Source: VFKI01 sp964647825
GTDB lineage: Bacteria; Pseudomonadota; Gammaproteobacteria; DSM-16500
Assembly: GCA_964647825.1 (NCBI GenBank)
Contig: CAZYJL010000003.1
Location: forward strand, 177,959 to 241,958
Direction: 5' to 3'
Length of the DNA stretch: 64,000 bases
The translations under genes were made by a program, and so were the position numbers. Every line of letters begins with the position of its first letter. The stretch's first letter is position 1. Under the pieces are notes generated by a model that was not told the origin of the DNA, did no database searches, and was given only the letters and a program-made list of their open reading frames with translations. Shown one piece after another: positions 36,738 to 45,384 of the stretch.

Positions 36738-37757
36738 TTAACGACGCAAGCTTGAATAAGATGCAAATACATTGGTATCAGCATTTGTTGCTGTTTCGTC
36801 AATCAAAATAGAATCTTTTTCTTTCGTAAATTCCATGATATTCATTTCGGACAAGCCTTTCTCTTTTACATTTTTTTCATTCAAACTTAAAGAAAAAGTG
36901 CCCCTTTCTTTCTTGAGTGTTTCTATTATGCCAGCAGTGGATCCACTTTTTTTATTATCAATTGCAGAATGGAGATAATCACCGATTTCATTTATTTTAT
37001 TCGGCCACGCCAATTTTTCAAACGTATCACACAATGCAAATAAAGATTTTTTTACATTAGAATATTGATCATCAGAATAACGCGCTAACTGGTTATATAC
37101 CTGCTGAAAATCATTCCAATAATTATAAAGTTGATCATGGCTGAATGTTTGTCGAATAAGCAAATCCGCATTCAAATTGAATATAACATGCTTCAAATTT
37201 TTAAATATTACTTTATTCGATGGATCGTTAAATGCTTTGTCTTTTAATATCGTATACACATAGTTAGGCAAACTTTCTTGCGTCACGCATTCAGATGACG
37301 TAAGAATTGTGCCATCTAAATTTTTCGCTTGATCAAGCGCGCCAACCATCTTCTCGGTTGTGAGTTTGCAGATCAACTCAGACGATGCATCATAAACATT
37401 TTTTAAATTATCGATAACAAATAAAAACTCCCGCTGAAATGTATTATCATGAAAAAAAATATACCCTCTTGTTTCATCCTCTAATCCGAGAAGTTTTAAA
37501 TTAGAAAATAATAACTCCCGTGATTTTTGTATTTTAGATAAATGCTTTTCTAATTTAGCTAGAGGTAGTGACGTCTCTTTCTCAAGATCAGCCATGAAAT
37601 ATCTTAGATGTTTGACATAATCTTGTGCCAAGATAGCACAACCGAAAGCAGGTAATTCAATTTCATAAAATGACAATCGAGATTTAATTACCTTTGCAAC
37701 TTGAATTTCTCGTTCTTTTATTTCTCTATTATCTGCTTGCATTAATTGTGTTTTCAT
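36738..37757 (-). CDS. Helical protein of unknown function, AT-rich paralog block (2)
   Basis: This is an unrecognised, helical protein. The frame is open from TTG at 37775, but ATG at 37757 has GTGAG just upstream and is more likely (339 residues). The N-terminal half (VIKSRLSFYEIELP to LEKHLSKIQKSRELL) resembles modules in the two smaller proteins at 38245 and 39196. The C-terminal half resembles the N-terminal part of the 35787 protein. It ends in a Thr/Asn-rich, probably unstructured tail (SSLRR). The modular sharing points to local duplication and recombination. Confidence 0.6.
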   Translation of the reverse strand: MKTQLMQADNREIKEREIQVAKVIKSRLSFYEIELPAFGCAILAQDYVKHLRYFMADLEKETSLPLAKLEKHLSKIQKSRELLFSNLKLLGLEDETRGYIFFHDNTFQREFLFVIDNLKNVYDASSELICKLTTEKMVGALDQAKNLDGTILTSSECVTQESLPNYVYTILKDKAFNDPSNKVIFKNLKHVIFNLNADLLIRQTFSHDQLYNYWNDFQQVYNQLARYSDDQYSNVKKSLFALCDTFEKLAWPNKINEIGDYLHSAIDNKKSGSTAGIIETLKKERGTFSLSLNEKNVKEKGLSEMNIMEFTKEKDSILIDETATNADTNVFASYSSLRR

Positions 37758-37898
37758 TTTCTCACTTTCTTTCAAAAAATTATATGAATTCTAAAAGAAC
37801 ATATATATCAAAAACATTCCAACCAAGATTCACTTTTGTGAATATGTGAGCGGAAATACAAATTTTCATACTTTACTAATGATATTCTTAAACCAAAT

Positions 37899-38219
37899 TT
37901 AAAACCGATGCTGAAAGAGTATTTCAGTAGCTTCCGCATCAGAATCAGCTGTTAGTTTTGAACTTTCTTTATTTTCATCATGATTTTCTAATTGCTTTAT
38001 TTTTTCTCTCAAATTCTTATTTTCTTCTATTAGTATTAAATGATCATTTTTTAGCTTTTCTAATTCTTCTAAAACTTTACCAAGAGGTTCAGAGATGGCT
38101 TGTCCTATTTTGTTCTTTATCTCTTCATCTGTCATCCCTTTTGCACTGCTCGAACCGCATCCAAATGCTGCGAAACATCTAGCCATTGAACTTTTTTTAC
38201 CATCATTTCGACTTTTCAT
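37899..38219 (-). CDS. Small coiled-coil protein of unknown function
   Basis: This 106-residue protein has an AGAGG ribosome site seven bases before the ATG. After a Ser/Gly/Cys-containing start (MARCFAAFGCGSSSAKG), residues ~30-80 form a clear heptad coiled coil (LGKVLEELEKLKNDHLIL, ENKNLREKIKQLE). The tail is acidic. No enzymatic motif is present. It lies between larger members of the AT-rich block and may serve as a partner or chaperone for them; that is conjecture. Confidence 0.6.
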   Translation of the reverse strand: MKSRNDGKKSSMARCFAAFGCGSSSAKGMTDEEIKNKIGQAISEPLGKVLEELEKLKNDHLILIEENKNLREKIKQLENHDENKESSKLTADSDAEATEILFQHRF

Positions 38220-38244
38220 TTTTTTTCCTCTTTAAAATAAAAAA

Positions 38245-38988
38245 TTATCTACGCATCATTTTAAAAGTAGATCCAAGTAAAGACGCTTCCCTTGATTTAT
38301 CTTTTTTATAAATGGGAGATTCCATTTCAGCAATTCCCTGCCTGATTAGCGCTTCTTCTTCTTCAAATTTTTTCAGTCTCTCTTTATCAACTTGCTTTAG
38401 ATCAACAGATCGCTCTCCATCAACGCTTTCATCTACAGAGGATGCTTCACTCTCCGTTTTATGATCATCTCCTTGAGTAAATAGCTTTTGACTGGGATGC
38501 GATAGAGCTGAAACAGAACATTTCAGTGTCACCTTATCTTCCGTAGAAAGATTATCTGGCATTATCAGTGATACATCAGGAATAGAGTTTTTTTCAACAT
38601 TGACCATTTTTGCACTATCAAAAGGCCTTTGCTTTCCACAAATAAATAAATTCCTCAGCCAAGCAACAGTTCCGATTGATGGTTCTATTTTTTCTTCTGA
38701 GACCATAAGAATCTCTACAGAGAGTAATTCCACCCATTCTCTCAAAAGCGTTATCAACTGAGAAAGTAAATTAGTATGGTCTATATTGTTTATAAAAAGA
38801 TTGTGCATTTGAGTAATTTCACTTGCATCAAGCTCTTGTTTTTTGCTCATTCTATCTTGTAATAATACAGCATTATCACGCAATTCTTGACTAACCTCGT
38901 CAGCTGGGAAGGCGATAATTTTTACTAAAATTTTGGCAATATCCGCTCTGATTTTTTCTAGTTGAGATTTTTTTTGAGTATTTTCCAT
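38245..38988 (-). CDS. Helical protein of unknown function, AT-rich paralog block (3)
   Basis: This 247-residue protein is preceded by a purine-rich AAAGGAAAAAAGGGAAAA. Residues ~8-95 are a helical module (IAKILVKIIAFPADEV onward) that resembles residues ~20-110 of the 39196 protein (IAKLLEKMLVLPEDKI). The remaining half is charged and Ser-rich, probably disordered, ending in a basic FKMMRR. No catalytic motif or membrane helix is seen. Confidence 0.6.
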   Translation of the reverse strand: MENTQKKSQLEKIRADIAKILVKIIAFPADEVSQELRDNAVLLQDRMSKKQELDASEITQMHNLFINNIDHTNLLSQLITLLREWVELLSVEILMVSEEKIEPSIGTVAWLRNLFICGKQRPFDSAKMVNVEKNSIPDVSLIMPDNLSTEDKVTLKCSVSALSHPSQKLFTQGDDHKTESEASSVDESVDGERSVDLKQVDKERLKKFEEEEALIRQGIAEMESPIYKKDKSREASLLGSTFKMMRR

Positions 38989-39016
38989 TTTTCCCTTTTT
39001 TCCTTTTATGATGACA

Positions 39017-39147
39017 AGTAGACCGATTCATTTATTCTGTCATACCGCGCTTTACGCGCGGTATCCAGTTTCTATTAGCGTTCCTCTGGATCCCGCGGAT
39101 AAAACCGCGGGATGACAAAGCAGAAAGAATGAATAAGTCAATCTACT
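39017..39147. repeat. Palindromic repeat family R, two-hairpin copy
   Basis: Outer arms start AGTAGAnnGA at both ends (39017 and 39147). Inside are a hairpin TACCGCG/CGCGGTA (39043-39063), a linker with GGTATCCAG and CTGGATCCC, and a second hairpin TCCCGCGG/CCGCGGGA (39091-39112). The same architecture recurs at 40699-40850 and 48939-49068. It separates two genes of the AT-rich block. Confidence 0.8.
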
Positions 39148-39195
39148 AATTGTTAATTTAAAAAATCCAAACATAACCAAATAAATTTTTTAATG

Positions 39196-39822
39196 TTACC
39201 TTTTCATACTAACTGGGGATAGCCATCGCTCATCATTTTTTTCTTCAATATATTCATTACTGGGTGATTCCCCTATTATTTTATAAATTTTTACAGTGCA
39301 ATTAAGTGGACTGGTTTCTTCCTTTTTATCAGCGGTCGTTTGCTTAACACTTTCTCTGCTTTTGTCTTTCACTATACCAAACTTTTTAAATAGGTTTGCT
39401 GTAGAGCTTGGGCTTTCTTCTGTTTGTAAACTATATTCACTATATATTTTTTTTAATTCAATCAAAGCCTCTTTTAAATTAGATAACCCTTCTTTCCATG
39501 AAACAAAAAGAAGAGTCAGATACACTTTTGGGAAATCAATAGTATCTTTAAAAAAAGCTTCATTCTTTTCGATATTTTTTATGTGCTTTTCTATTTTATC
39601 TAAACTCAAATGTTCTTGATATGTTAAATCTTCGGATAAATCTAAAACAGTGCTCATTGTATTACCAATTTCTATTTTATCTTCAGGTAAAACAAGCATT
39701 TTTTCTAATAATTTCGCAATTTTTTGCTCTTCATTTTTTCTTTTTTCTACAAAAACATTCTTTAAAGTGATTATTTCTTTTTCAAGATTATCGACATCAT
39801 GTTTTCTTAATTCTAATTTCAT
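39196..39822 (-). CDS. Helical protein of unknown function, AT-rich paralog block (4)
   Basis: This 208-residue protein has AAGGG upstream of the ATG. The N-terminal ~110 residues form the helical module shared with the 38245 protein (KIAKLLEKMLVLPEDKIEI, LSLDKIEKHIKNIEKN). A Lys/Ser-rich tail follows (SRESVKQTTADKKEE). Function is unknown. It is first in transcription order of the block, which ends against apaH. Confidence 0.6.
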   Translation of the reverse strand: MKLELRKHDVDNLEKEIITLKNVFVEKRKNEEQKIAKLLEKMLVLPEDKIEIGNTMSTVLDLSEDLTYQEHLSLDKIEKHIKNIEKNEAFFKDTIDFPKVYLTLLFVSWKEGLSNLKEALIELKKIYSEYSLQTEESPSSTANLFKKFGIVKDKSRESVKQTTADKKEETSPLNCTVKIYKIIGESPSNEYIEEKNDERWLSPVSMKR

Positions 39823-39861
39823 TTCTTACCCTTTTTATTAGTATAAAAATTTTATAATTTA

Positions 39862-40677
39862 TTATTTACAAGCAACACAAAAACGCACGTCATCTGACAA
39901 GCGCATTGCGGTTAACCCGTAGCCCCACACACACCCCGTATCTAATGCAACCACATTTTCTGTATTTGTCACCCCTCCTAATGCTGCCCAATGCCCAAAA
40001 ATAATTTTGATATTTTTATTTATTCGTCGTGGCAAAGCAAACCATGGCACTATATCAGGTGAACCTGCTTGCGATGCACTTTCTTTTGTCGCCAAATCCA
40101 ATCGACCATCGGGATAACAAAATCGCATCCTCGTAAAATAATTGACAATACAACGTAAACGATCAAAACCGCCTAATTCATTTGTAAAATAATCAGGTTG
40201 ATTGCCGTATAAATTTTGCAGAAAGGGAACACGCGCATCACTCTGCAAGACAGTTTCCACTTCTGCTGCTAATTTTTTTGCAAGTGTTAAATCAAATAAT
40301 GGCGAAATACCGGCATGCGTTATCACACATTGACTATTTTCATCATAATGCAATAGCGGTCTACCTGCTAACCACGCGATTAATTCCTCCCGATCATGCG
40401 CGAATAAAATAGGTGCTAATGTATCTGATGGCTGTGCATACGTTGTCACCCCATGCGCCAGCGCCAACAAATGTAAATCATGATTGCCTAAAACAACGCG
40501 ATGTTGTTCGCCAAGGGATTTGATAAAACGTAATGTTTCGAGAGAATTTGGGCCGCGATTGACTAAATCACCGGTAAACCAGAGAGTATCTTTGGTTGGA
40601 TCAAAAGCAATTTTTGCTAGCAACTTTTGCAATGGGATTAAACAACCTTGCACATCGCCAATTGCATAAACTGCCAT
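39862..40677 (-). CDS. apaH: Symmetrical bis(5'-nucleosyl)-tetraphosphatase
   Basis: ApaH cleaves Ap4A to two ADP and can remove Np4 caps from RNA. The 271 residues carry the calcineurin-type metallophosphatase motifs GDVQGC (7-12), GDLVNRGP (~36-43), GNHDLHL, and later HAGISP and GHWAALGG. In E. coli apaH sits behind ksgA-apaG; here both flanks differ, with palindromic repeat elements nearby. Confidence 0.95.
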   Translation of the reverse strand: MAVYAIGDVQGCLIPLQKLLAKIAFDPTKDTLWFTGDLVNRGPNSLETLRFIKSLGEQHRVVLGNHDLHLLALAHGVTTYAQPSDTLAPILFAHDREELIAWLAGRPLLHYDENSQCVITHAGISPLFDLTLAKKLAAEVETVLQSDARVPFLQNLYGNQPDYFTNELGGFDRLRCIVNYFTRMRFCYPDGRLDLATKESASQAGSPDIVPWFALPRRINKNIKIIFGHWAALGGVTNTENVVALDTGCVWGYGLTAMRLSDDVRFCVACK

Positions 40678-40698
40678 ATCGATTTTCCTGACATTATA

Positions 40699-40850
40699 GT
40701 AGTGACCAATTCATTCATTCTGTCATACCGCCGCTTCAGTTTCTCTGTCATACCGCGCTTTATGCGCGGTATCCAGTTTATATGCGTGTTTCTTCTGAAT
40801 CCCGTGGATAAACGACGGGATGACTAAGCGGATAGCCTTTCATTCTATTT
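40699..40850. repeat. Palindromic repeat family R, copy with duplicated left arm
   Basis: The left arm CTGTCATACCGC occurs twice (from 40720 and from 40745), followed by hairpins at 40751-40771 and 40800-40820. It fills the space between the end of deoB and the start of apaH. The doubled arm suggests a nested or recombined copy. Confidence 0.75.
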
Positions 40851-40857
40851 TTTTAAA

Positions 40858-42072
40858 TTACAAAAACGCTGTGCCTGTTTTTAAAGGTGCAATCCCTAGG
40901 TGCTTTGCAATCGTTTGCCCAATATCAGCAAAGGTTTCGCGTTTACCAATGGCACCCGCTGGCACGCCCGGACCAAATGCCAAAATAGGAATATGCTCCC
41001 GCGTATGATCTGATCCCGGCCATGTGGGATCACAACCATGATCCGCCGTAATCACTGCCAAATCACCCGCACGCATTTTTTTCATCAATGTCGGCAACCA
41101 TGCATCAAATTGCTCAAGTGCATGCGCATAACCGGCAACATCACGTCGATGTCCGTACACCATATCAAAATCGACTAAATTGACAAAAACCAAAGAATGA
41201 TCTCGCCCATGTGCGACTTCAGTTAAAAATTCATCAAACAATGCTCTGTTGCCATCTGCACGAATCTCTCGCGTGATACCTCGATGCGCAAAAATATCAC
41301 CTACTTTGCCAATTGCTATCACTTCGCCACCCGCGGCAATCACGTCATCCAACAACGTTGGCTCAGGTGGCGGTACGCCATAATCATGTCGATTTGCTGT
41401 GCGGAAATATTTTTTAGGTGATCCTAAAAATGGACGCGCAATTACACGGCCAATGCGATACTCATTCACCAATTCGCGAGCGACTTCACATAATTCATAT
41501 AAACGACGCAAGCCAAAACTTTCCTCATGCGCCGCAATCTGAAATACGCTATCAGCCGATGTATACACAATTGGTTTACCCGTTTTTTGATGCAACTCAC
41601 CTAATTCTTGAATTATTTCTGTGCCTGATGCGTGCTTATTCCCCAGTATACCGGGCAAACCATTTTGATGAATAAAGTCTTGAATTAATTTATCTGGAAA
41701 ACTTGGATAATCACGTGGGAAATAGCCCCAATCAAATAATGCTGGCACACCTGCAATTTCCCAATGCCCACTTGGTGTATCTTTACCAAAACTTTTTTCT
41801 GCTGCACAACCATATAACCCAATCGGCTGCTCTGCAGCAAACTCTGGCATCGCAAAGGTGCCACCGCTGATCTGCGTTGCATGATTTAAACCAAGACGAA
41901 TTAAATTCGGGATATGCAATGGCCCAGCACGTAATCCTTTTAAATCCGCCCGACCTGCAGCACACCATTCTGCTATATGTCGGAATGTATCTGCGCCGAC
42001 ATCACCGTATTGATTTGCATCTGCAGTGGCGCCAATTCCAAACGAATCAAGCAAAATAATGAATGCACGCAT
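40858..42072 (-). CDS. deoB: Phosphopentomutase
   Basis: DeoB interconverts ribose/deoxyribose 1- and 5-phosphates in nucleoside breakdown. The 404 residues match the family: metal-site DSFGIGATAD at the N-terminus, DTPSGHWEIAG, GKVGDIF, and ADHGCDPTWPGSDHTRE near the C-terminus. Its product is the substrate of deoC (47336-48055), and purine nucleoside phosphorylase (48060-48887) supplies its substrate, so the window holds a nucleoside-salvage set split by other genes. Confidence 0.96.
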   Translation of the reverse strand: MRAFIILLDSFGIGATADANQYGDVGADTFRHIAEWCAAGRADLKGLRAGPLHIPNLIRLGLNHATQISGGTFAMPEFAAEQPIGLYGCAAEKSFGKDTPSGHWEIAGVPALFDWGYFPRDYPSFPDKLIQDFIHQNGLPGILGNKHASGTEIIQELGELHQKTGKPIVYTSADSVFQIAAHEESFGLRRLYELCEVARELVNEYRIGRVIARPFLGSPKKYFRTANRHDYGVPPPEPTLLDDVIAAGGEVIAIGKVGDIFAHRGITREIRADGNRALFDEFLTEVAHGRDHSLVFVNLVDFDMVYGHRRDVAGYAHALEQFDAWLPTLMKKMRAGDLAVITADHGCDPTWPGSDHTREHIPILAFGPGVPAGAIGKRETFADIGQTIAKHLGIAPLKTGTAFL

Positions 42073-42085
42073 CAGTACGTTATCC

Positions 42086-43363
42086 TTATGCTTGCGAACG
42101 ACAATAACTTTCTTTTAAACACCATGCACAAAAAAATGCAAGCACAAAGGCAATCGGCATGATCAACATCGCATTCATAAAATCATGTGGAGAATAAATA
42201 GCCGCGCCTGCTGCATCGTACGTGACATGACGCGACATAATCCACCCAAAAAACGGTTGAGAAATCGCACCACTCAGCATAATCGTAATGGAATCAACGC
42301 TCACTGCTGTACTTGTTAAAGCAATCGGATTCAATTCGGCAATCAATGGATAACTTAATACTTGCGAACTCGTTACAAAGCCCGTCAAGAAAAATAAACC
42401 TGCTAATTGATTGTAAGATAAGTTTTTTGTGTACATCAAAAATAAAAATACAATGAGTGACAAAACAGCGCCTAACAACATCGGCAATACACGTCGCCCA
42501 ATTTTATCAGAAAACCAACCAAACGCTGGCGAACCAAAAATCACCCCTACAAAAAACAGTGTTGTGACCCATGATGCCTGTATTTGCGTCATACCGCGCA
42601 TTTCAACCAAATAATAAATACCCCACATCGCACCCAACAAAAAGACGGGTAAATTCACTAGAGAGGTATATAAACCACCTAACCAATTATTTGGATTTCT
42701 CAACACTAAACGCAAACTTTGCCACAAACTCAAAGATGACTGTTGATGCAATGTCCTTGCCTGATAACCCGGTGGAAAGTCTTGCACGTAACGAAAAATA
42801 ATCACTGCAATCAGTACGCCCAATGCTGCATCAAGCGCGACAGCTGTCCGCCAACCAAGCGCCTGTGCCAAGAAAGTCATCGGTGTCTGCGCCACTAGAC
42901 CACCTAACATTGCCATCGTCACCACGACACCCGTGACAAAGGCCATTTTCTCCGGCGGAAACCAACGTGAAGCCAAACGCATACAACTTAAAAAACAAAA
43001 AGAGGCACCTGTACCAACAATGATTCGCGCAATCGCGGCAACAGCAAAACTATGTGCCATCGCAAAAATCAGTGTCCCAATTGAGGTAAATGTCACTGCA
43101 ATCAACAACAAACGCCTGACAGAATAGCGATCTAACAACATGCCCGCAGGAAAGAGAAACAATGCATTGGCATAAAAGTAAAAAGAACCCAGATAGCCTA
43201 ATCCCGTGGTGCCAATTTGAAATGCCTCCATCAATGGCTTGGTCAGCGCATTGAAAAAGTTCATTTGGATAAATTCGTAGAAAAAATAAAGAGATGCAGC
43301 AAGAGTCACAAGCCAAGCCTGTCTACTTTGATTCGCAGGCTGCATGGCTGTTTGGGTACGCAT
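42086..43363 (-). CDS. Major facilitator superfamily transporter
   Basis: This ~425-residue protein has about 12 membrane segments and the MFS loop motif DRYSVRRLLL after helix 2, with a matching GWFSDKIGRRVLP after helix 8. The ATG at 43363 is supported by AGAGGAAA eight bases upstream; the frame runs on to 43423. Its style resembles the many MFS carriers of Legionellales, several of which import amino acids or nucleosides (Pht family). The nearby deoB (13 bp downstream, same strand) makes a nucleoside a reasonable guess, not more. Confidence 0.82.
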   Translation of the reverse strand: MRTQTAMQPANQSRQAWLVTLAASLYFFYEFIQMNFFNALTKPLMEAFQIGTTGLGYLGSFYFYANALFLFPAGMLLDRYSVRRLLLIAVTFTSIGTLIFAMAHSFAVAAIARIIVGTGASFCFLSCMRLASRWFPPEKMAFVTGVVVTMAMLGGLVAQTPMTFLAQALGWRTAVALDAALGVLIAVIIFRYVQDFPPGYQARTLHQQSSLSLWQSLRLVLRNPNNWLGGLYTSLVNLPVFLLGAMWGIYYLVEMRGMTQIQASWVTTLFFVGVIFGSPAFGWFSDKIGRRVLPMLLGAVLSLIVFLFLMYTKNLSYNQLAGLFFLTGFVTSSQVLSYPLIAELNPIALTSTAVSVDSITIMLSGAISQPFFGWIMSRHVTYDAAGAAIYSPHDFMNAMLIMPIAFVLAFFCAWCLKESYCRSQA

Positions 43364-43489
43364 AATCACTTTCCTCTGATTTGGACAAAACCCCACAGGG
43401 TGCCATCTGAATTGACGGCACATTTTCTACCAGACAGCCACGGATGACAAGTTGAACTGCTACTCACAGAAAAATGCCAAATTAGCCAC

Positions 43490-43674
43490 TTGTAACGACT
43501 CAGGTAGTCAGGATTTTAACTTGACTGCATAACATGGACCCAGCAAAGACAGCACATTATCGAAGCAGCACCCATTCATGAGTCATGACGCGCGTTTCCA
43601 TGAGTAAAACGCAACCTGCTGTGAAGCAATTGCGGTCAGTCAAGTTAAAAAATCCTGACCAACTGAGTCGTTAC
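43490..43674. mobile_element. MITE family M, copy 2 (185 bp, inverted relative to copy 1)
   Basis: The outer arms start GTAACGACTCAG at both ends; inner arms ACTTGACTG/CAGTCAAGT. The interior, read in reverse, aligns along its length with the interior of 16670-16858 (shared ACCGCAAT, CAGCAGGTT, CATGTTAT). Arms are less perfect than in copy 1. It lies between the MFS gene and a predicted effector gene. Confidence 0.82.
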
Positions 43675-43714
43675 GCTATTTTATCTCCGCTTTGCAGCAG
43701 CCGTTAGTTTAAGG

Positions 43715-44920
43715 TTATATCTTATAAGCGTTTAACACTGGAACAGCATCCGATTTTTCTTCAAAATGAAACTGCTGTTGCCTTGTCTGCCATGCAGCAT
43801 AACGGGATTCCAACTCGTTTACACTGACACGTGCTGCATCATAAGCCACTACTTCCGCAATAATCTCATCTCTCGTTTTTTTAGTAAAAATTGTATTGAT
43901 TAATTGGGTGAATTTCTTATCAAGTTGCAAGAGCCTGCTATTAATCAATTTCTCTTTTTTTCCACTCTCAATCTCTGGCTGCTCTATGATATGTCGATTA
44001 ACATATGCCATCAACGTTTCCCCCTTTTTGTTAATCGTTATTAATTTTTCTGCATCAGAAAGTTCGGCACGAGAGAAAAAAGAAATGGACTGCGTTAGTC
44101 GTAAACTCTGACAAGGCAATTCAACTGTATAACGATAAAAATTATCTGGATCAGTTAGCACCTTTATTTCTTCAATCAAATGATCATCTATCGGTAAATT
44201 GGTTTTTAATAACCTCGCATCTTTCATTGCAAAATAACCACACGAATAACTATCTAGTTGACGCACAAACGGCTTGCCATTTCTGTTAGCAAAAAAGAAT
44301 ATACTAAAATAGTTATCTGAATATTTTATTGCAATTTTATTTTTTATTAAATCACATAGAAATTCATGAACAATTTTATCATTTGACACAGAATCAATAT
44401 GATAAAAATCTAAACCCACTTCTGTCTTAACTATTTTAATCGCTGTTTTATGCAAAGGCAGTCTGCCGAAACAATATCCTTCACGCATAGGGAAAAATAA
44501 ACATACTGCTTCCGTGCCAATTTTTGTTTTAAGCATTTTTTCGATAAAATCATGTAACACAGAGACTTCATCAATAATGAGTGGCTGATGAGGACATTGA
44601 TCTTTCTTTGCATACCAAGCACTAATCAACGCAAAGCCGGCAGGTAGAATTTTTCTTGCTACGTCAGCATTTTCTTGTAGAAAAAAATTTTTTATCACTT
44701 TCTTATATTTCACATAATCAGAAAACTGTTGAAGATTTTTCAAAACATATGTAGCAGGATCATCAATAATCAATCCTGCATTTTCAAATGAAAAATCTAA
44801 GTCTTCATTAAAAGCACCGCCAGCGAGCAATTCACTGTCTTTAACTGCCTTTGCGCCACACAAAAATCTCATAAACGACACAATCTTTGCTCTCTCAAAA
44901 TAACATCTAGGATGCTTCAT
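43715..44920 (-). CDS. Predicted clan-CE (Ulp/YopJ-like) cysteine protease effector
   Basis: Residue numbers are from 44926. The central region shows LPLHKTAIKIV (His159), then FYHIDSV (Asp178), then VRQLDSYSCGYFAM with Gln223 and Cys229-Gly. The order His - Asp - Gln - x5 - Cys-Gly is that of clan CE peptidases: SUMO/ubiquitin-like proteases (C48), chlamydial deubiquitinases and YopJ acetyltransferases. The ~400-residue length leaves helical flanks (charged C-terminal third with KKEKLINSRLLQLDKKF). ATG at 44920 is chosen over the preceding TTG; the ribosome site is poor. I infer a translocated protease or acetyltransferase against ubiquitin-like proteins or host kinases. No overall homolog was recognised. 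Confidence 0.58.
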   Translation of the reverse strand: MKHPRCYFERAKIVSFMRFLCGAKAVKDSELLAGGAFNEDLDFSFENAGLIIDDPATYVLKNLQQFSDYVKYKKVIKNFFLQENADVARKILPAGFALISAWYAKKDQCPHQPLIIDEVSVLHDFIEKMLKTKIGTEAVCLFFPMREGYCFGRLPLHKTAIKIVKTEVGLDFYHIDSVSNDKIVHEFLCDLIKNKIAIKYSDNYFSIFFFANRNGKPFVRQLDSYSCGYFAMKDARLLKTNLPIDDHLIEEIKVLTDPDNFYRYTVELPCQSLRLTQSISFFSRAELSDAEKLITINKKGETLMAYVNRHIIEQPEIESGKKEKLINSRLLQLDKKFTQLINTIFTKKTRDEIIAEVVAYDAARVSVNELESRYAAWQTRQQQFHFEEKSDAVPVLNAYKI

Positions 44921-45013
44921 AATCAAAGCAGATAAAATTTGAATCGATTATAACATATTGATTATAAAATAATCAATAATTGTCCATTTAATGCAGTACA
45001 TCCCTTAATGAGT

Positions 45014-45373
45014 CTAGCGTTTGAATTTTCTTTCCTCAGCTTGTGATGCATCTTGCTCACGTTTTAAAGATGCTGCATTCTCTGGATCGACACTTAGATC
45101 TTTGGCTTGGACAGATTTAAAGAAACGTTGGCTCGCTGTGATATGTTGTGCTTCTTCTTTTGTTTTTTTATCGATCAAGTCAATCAACAAATCATTAGAA
45201 ACCTCCATCTCTTTTGTATGATCAAAATCCTTATCAAACTTTAAAAATATTTCAGCTGTCGGCTCAATGCGTGCTTCTGTCAGATATTTTTCGATATCCG
45301 GAATTTTCTCTAAGTCCTCGATCAAAATAGGACCTGAAAAATGTAATGTAAATACGCGCTCATAAGTACTCAT
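45014..45373 (-). CDS. Small acidic/charged protein of unknown function, partner of the serine protease gene
   Basis: From ATG 45373 (GAGG upstream) this is a 119-residue protein starting MSTYERVFTLHFSGPILIEDL and ending in a charged EERKFKR. I do not recognise a family. It begins 11 bp after the stop of the ClpP-class protease gene on the same strand, so the two are probably co-translated and functionally linked. Confidence 0.6.
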   Translation of the reverse strand: MSTYERVFTLHFSGPILIEDLEKIPDIEKYLTEARIEPTAEIFLKFDKDFDHTKEMEVSNDLLIDLIDKKTKEEAQHITASQRFFKSVQAKDLSVDPENAASLKREQDASQAEERKFKR

Positions 45374-45384
45374 AAACGTTAACC

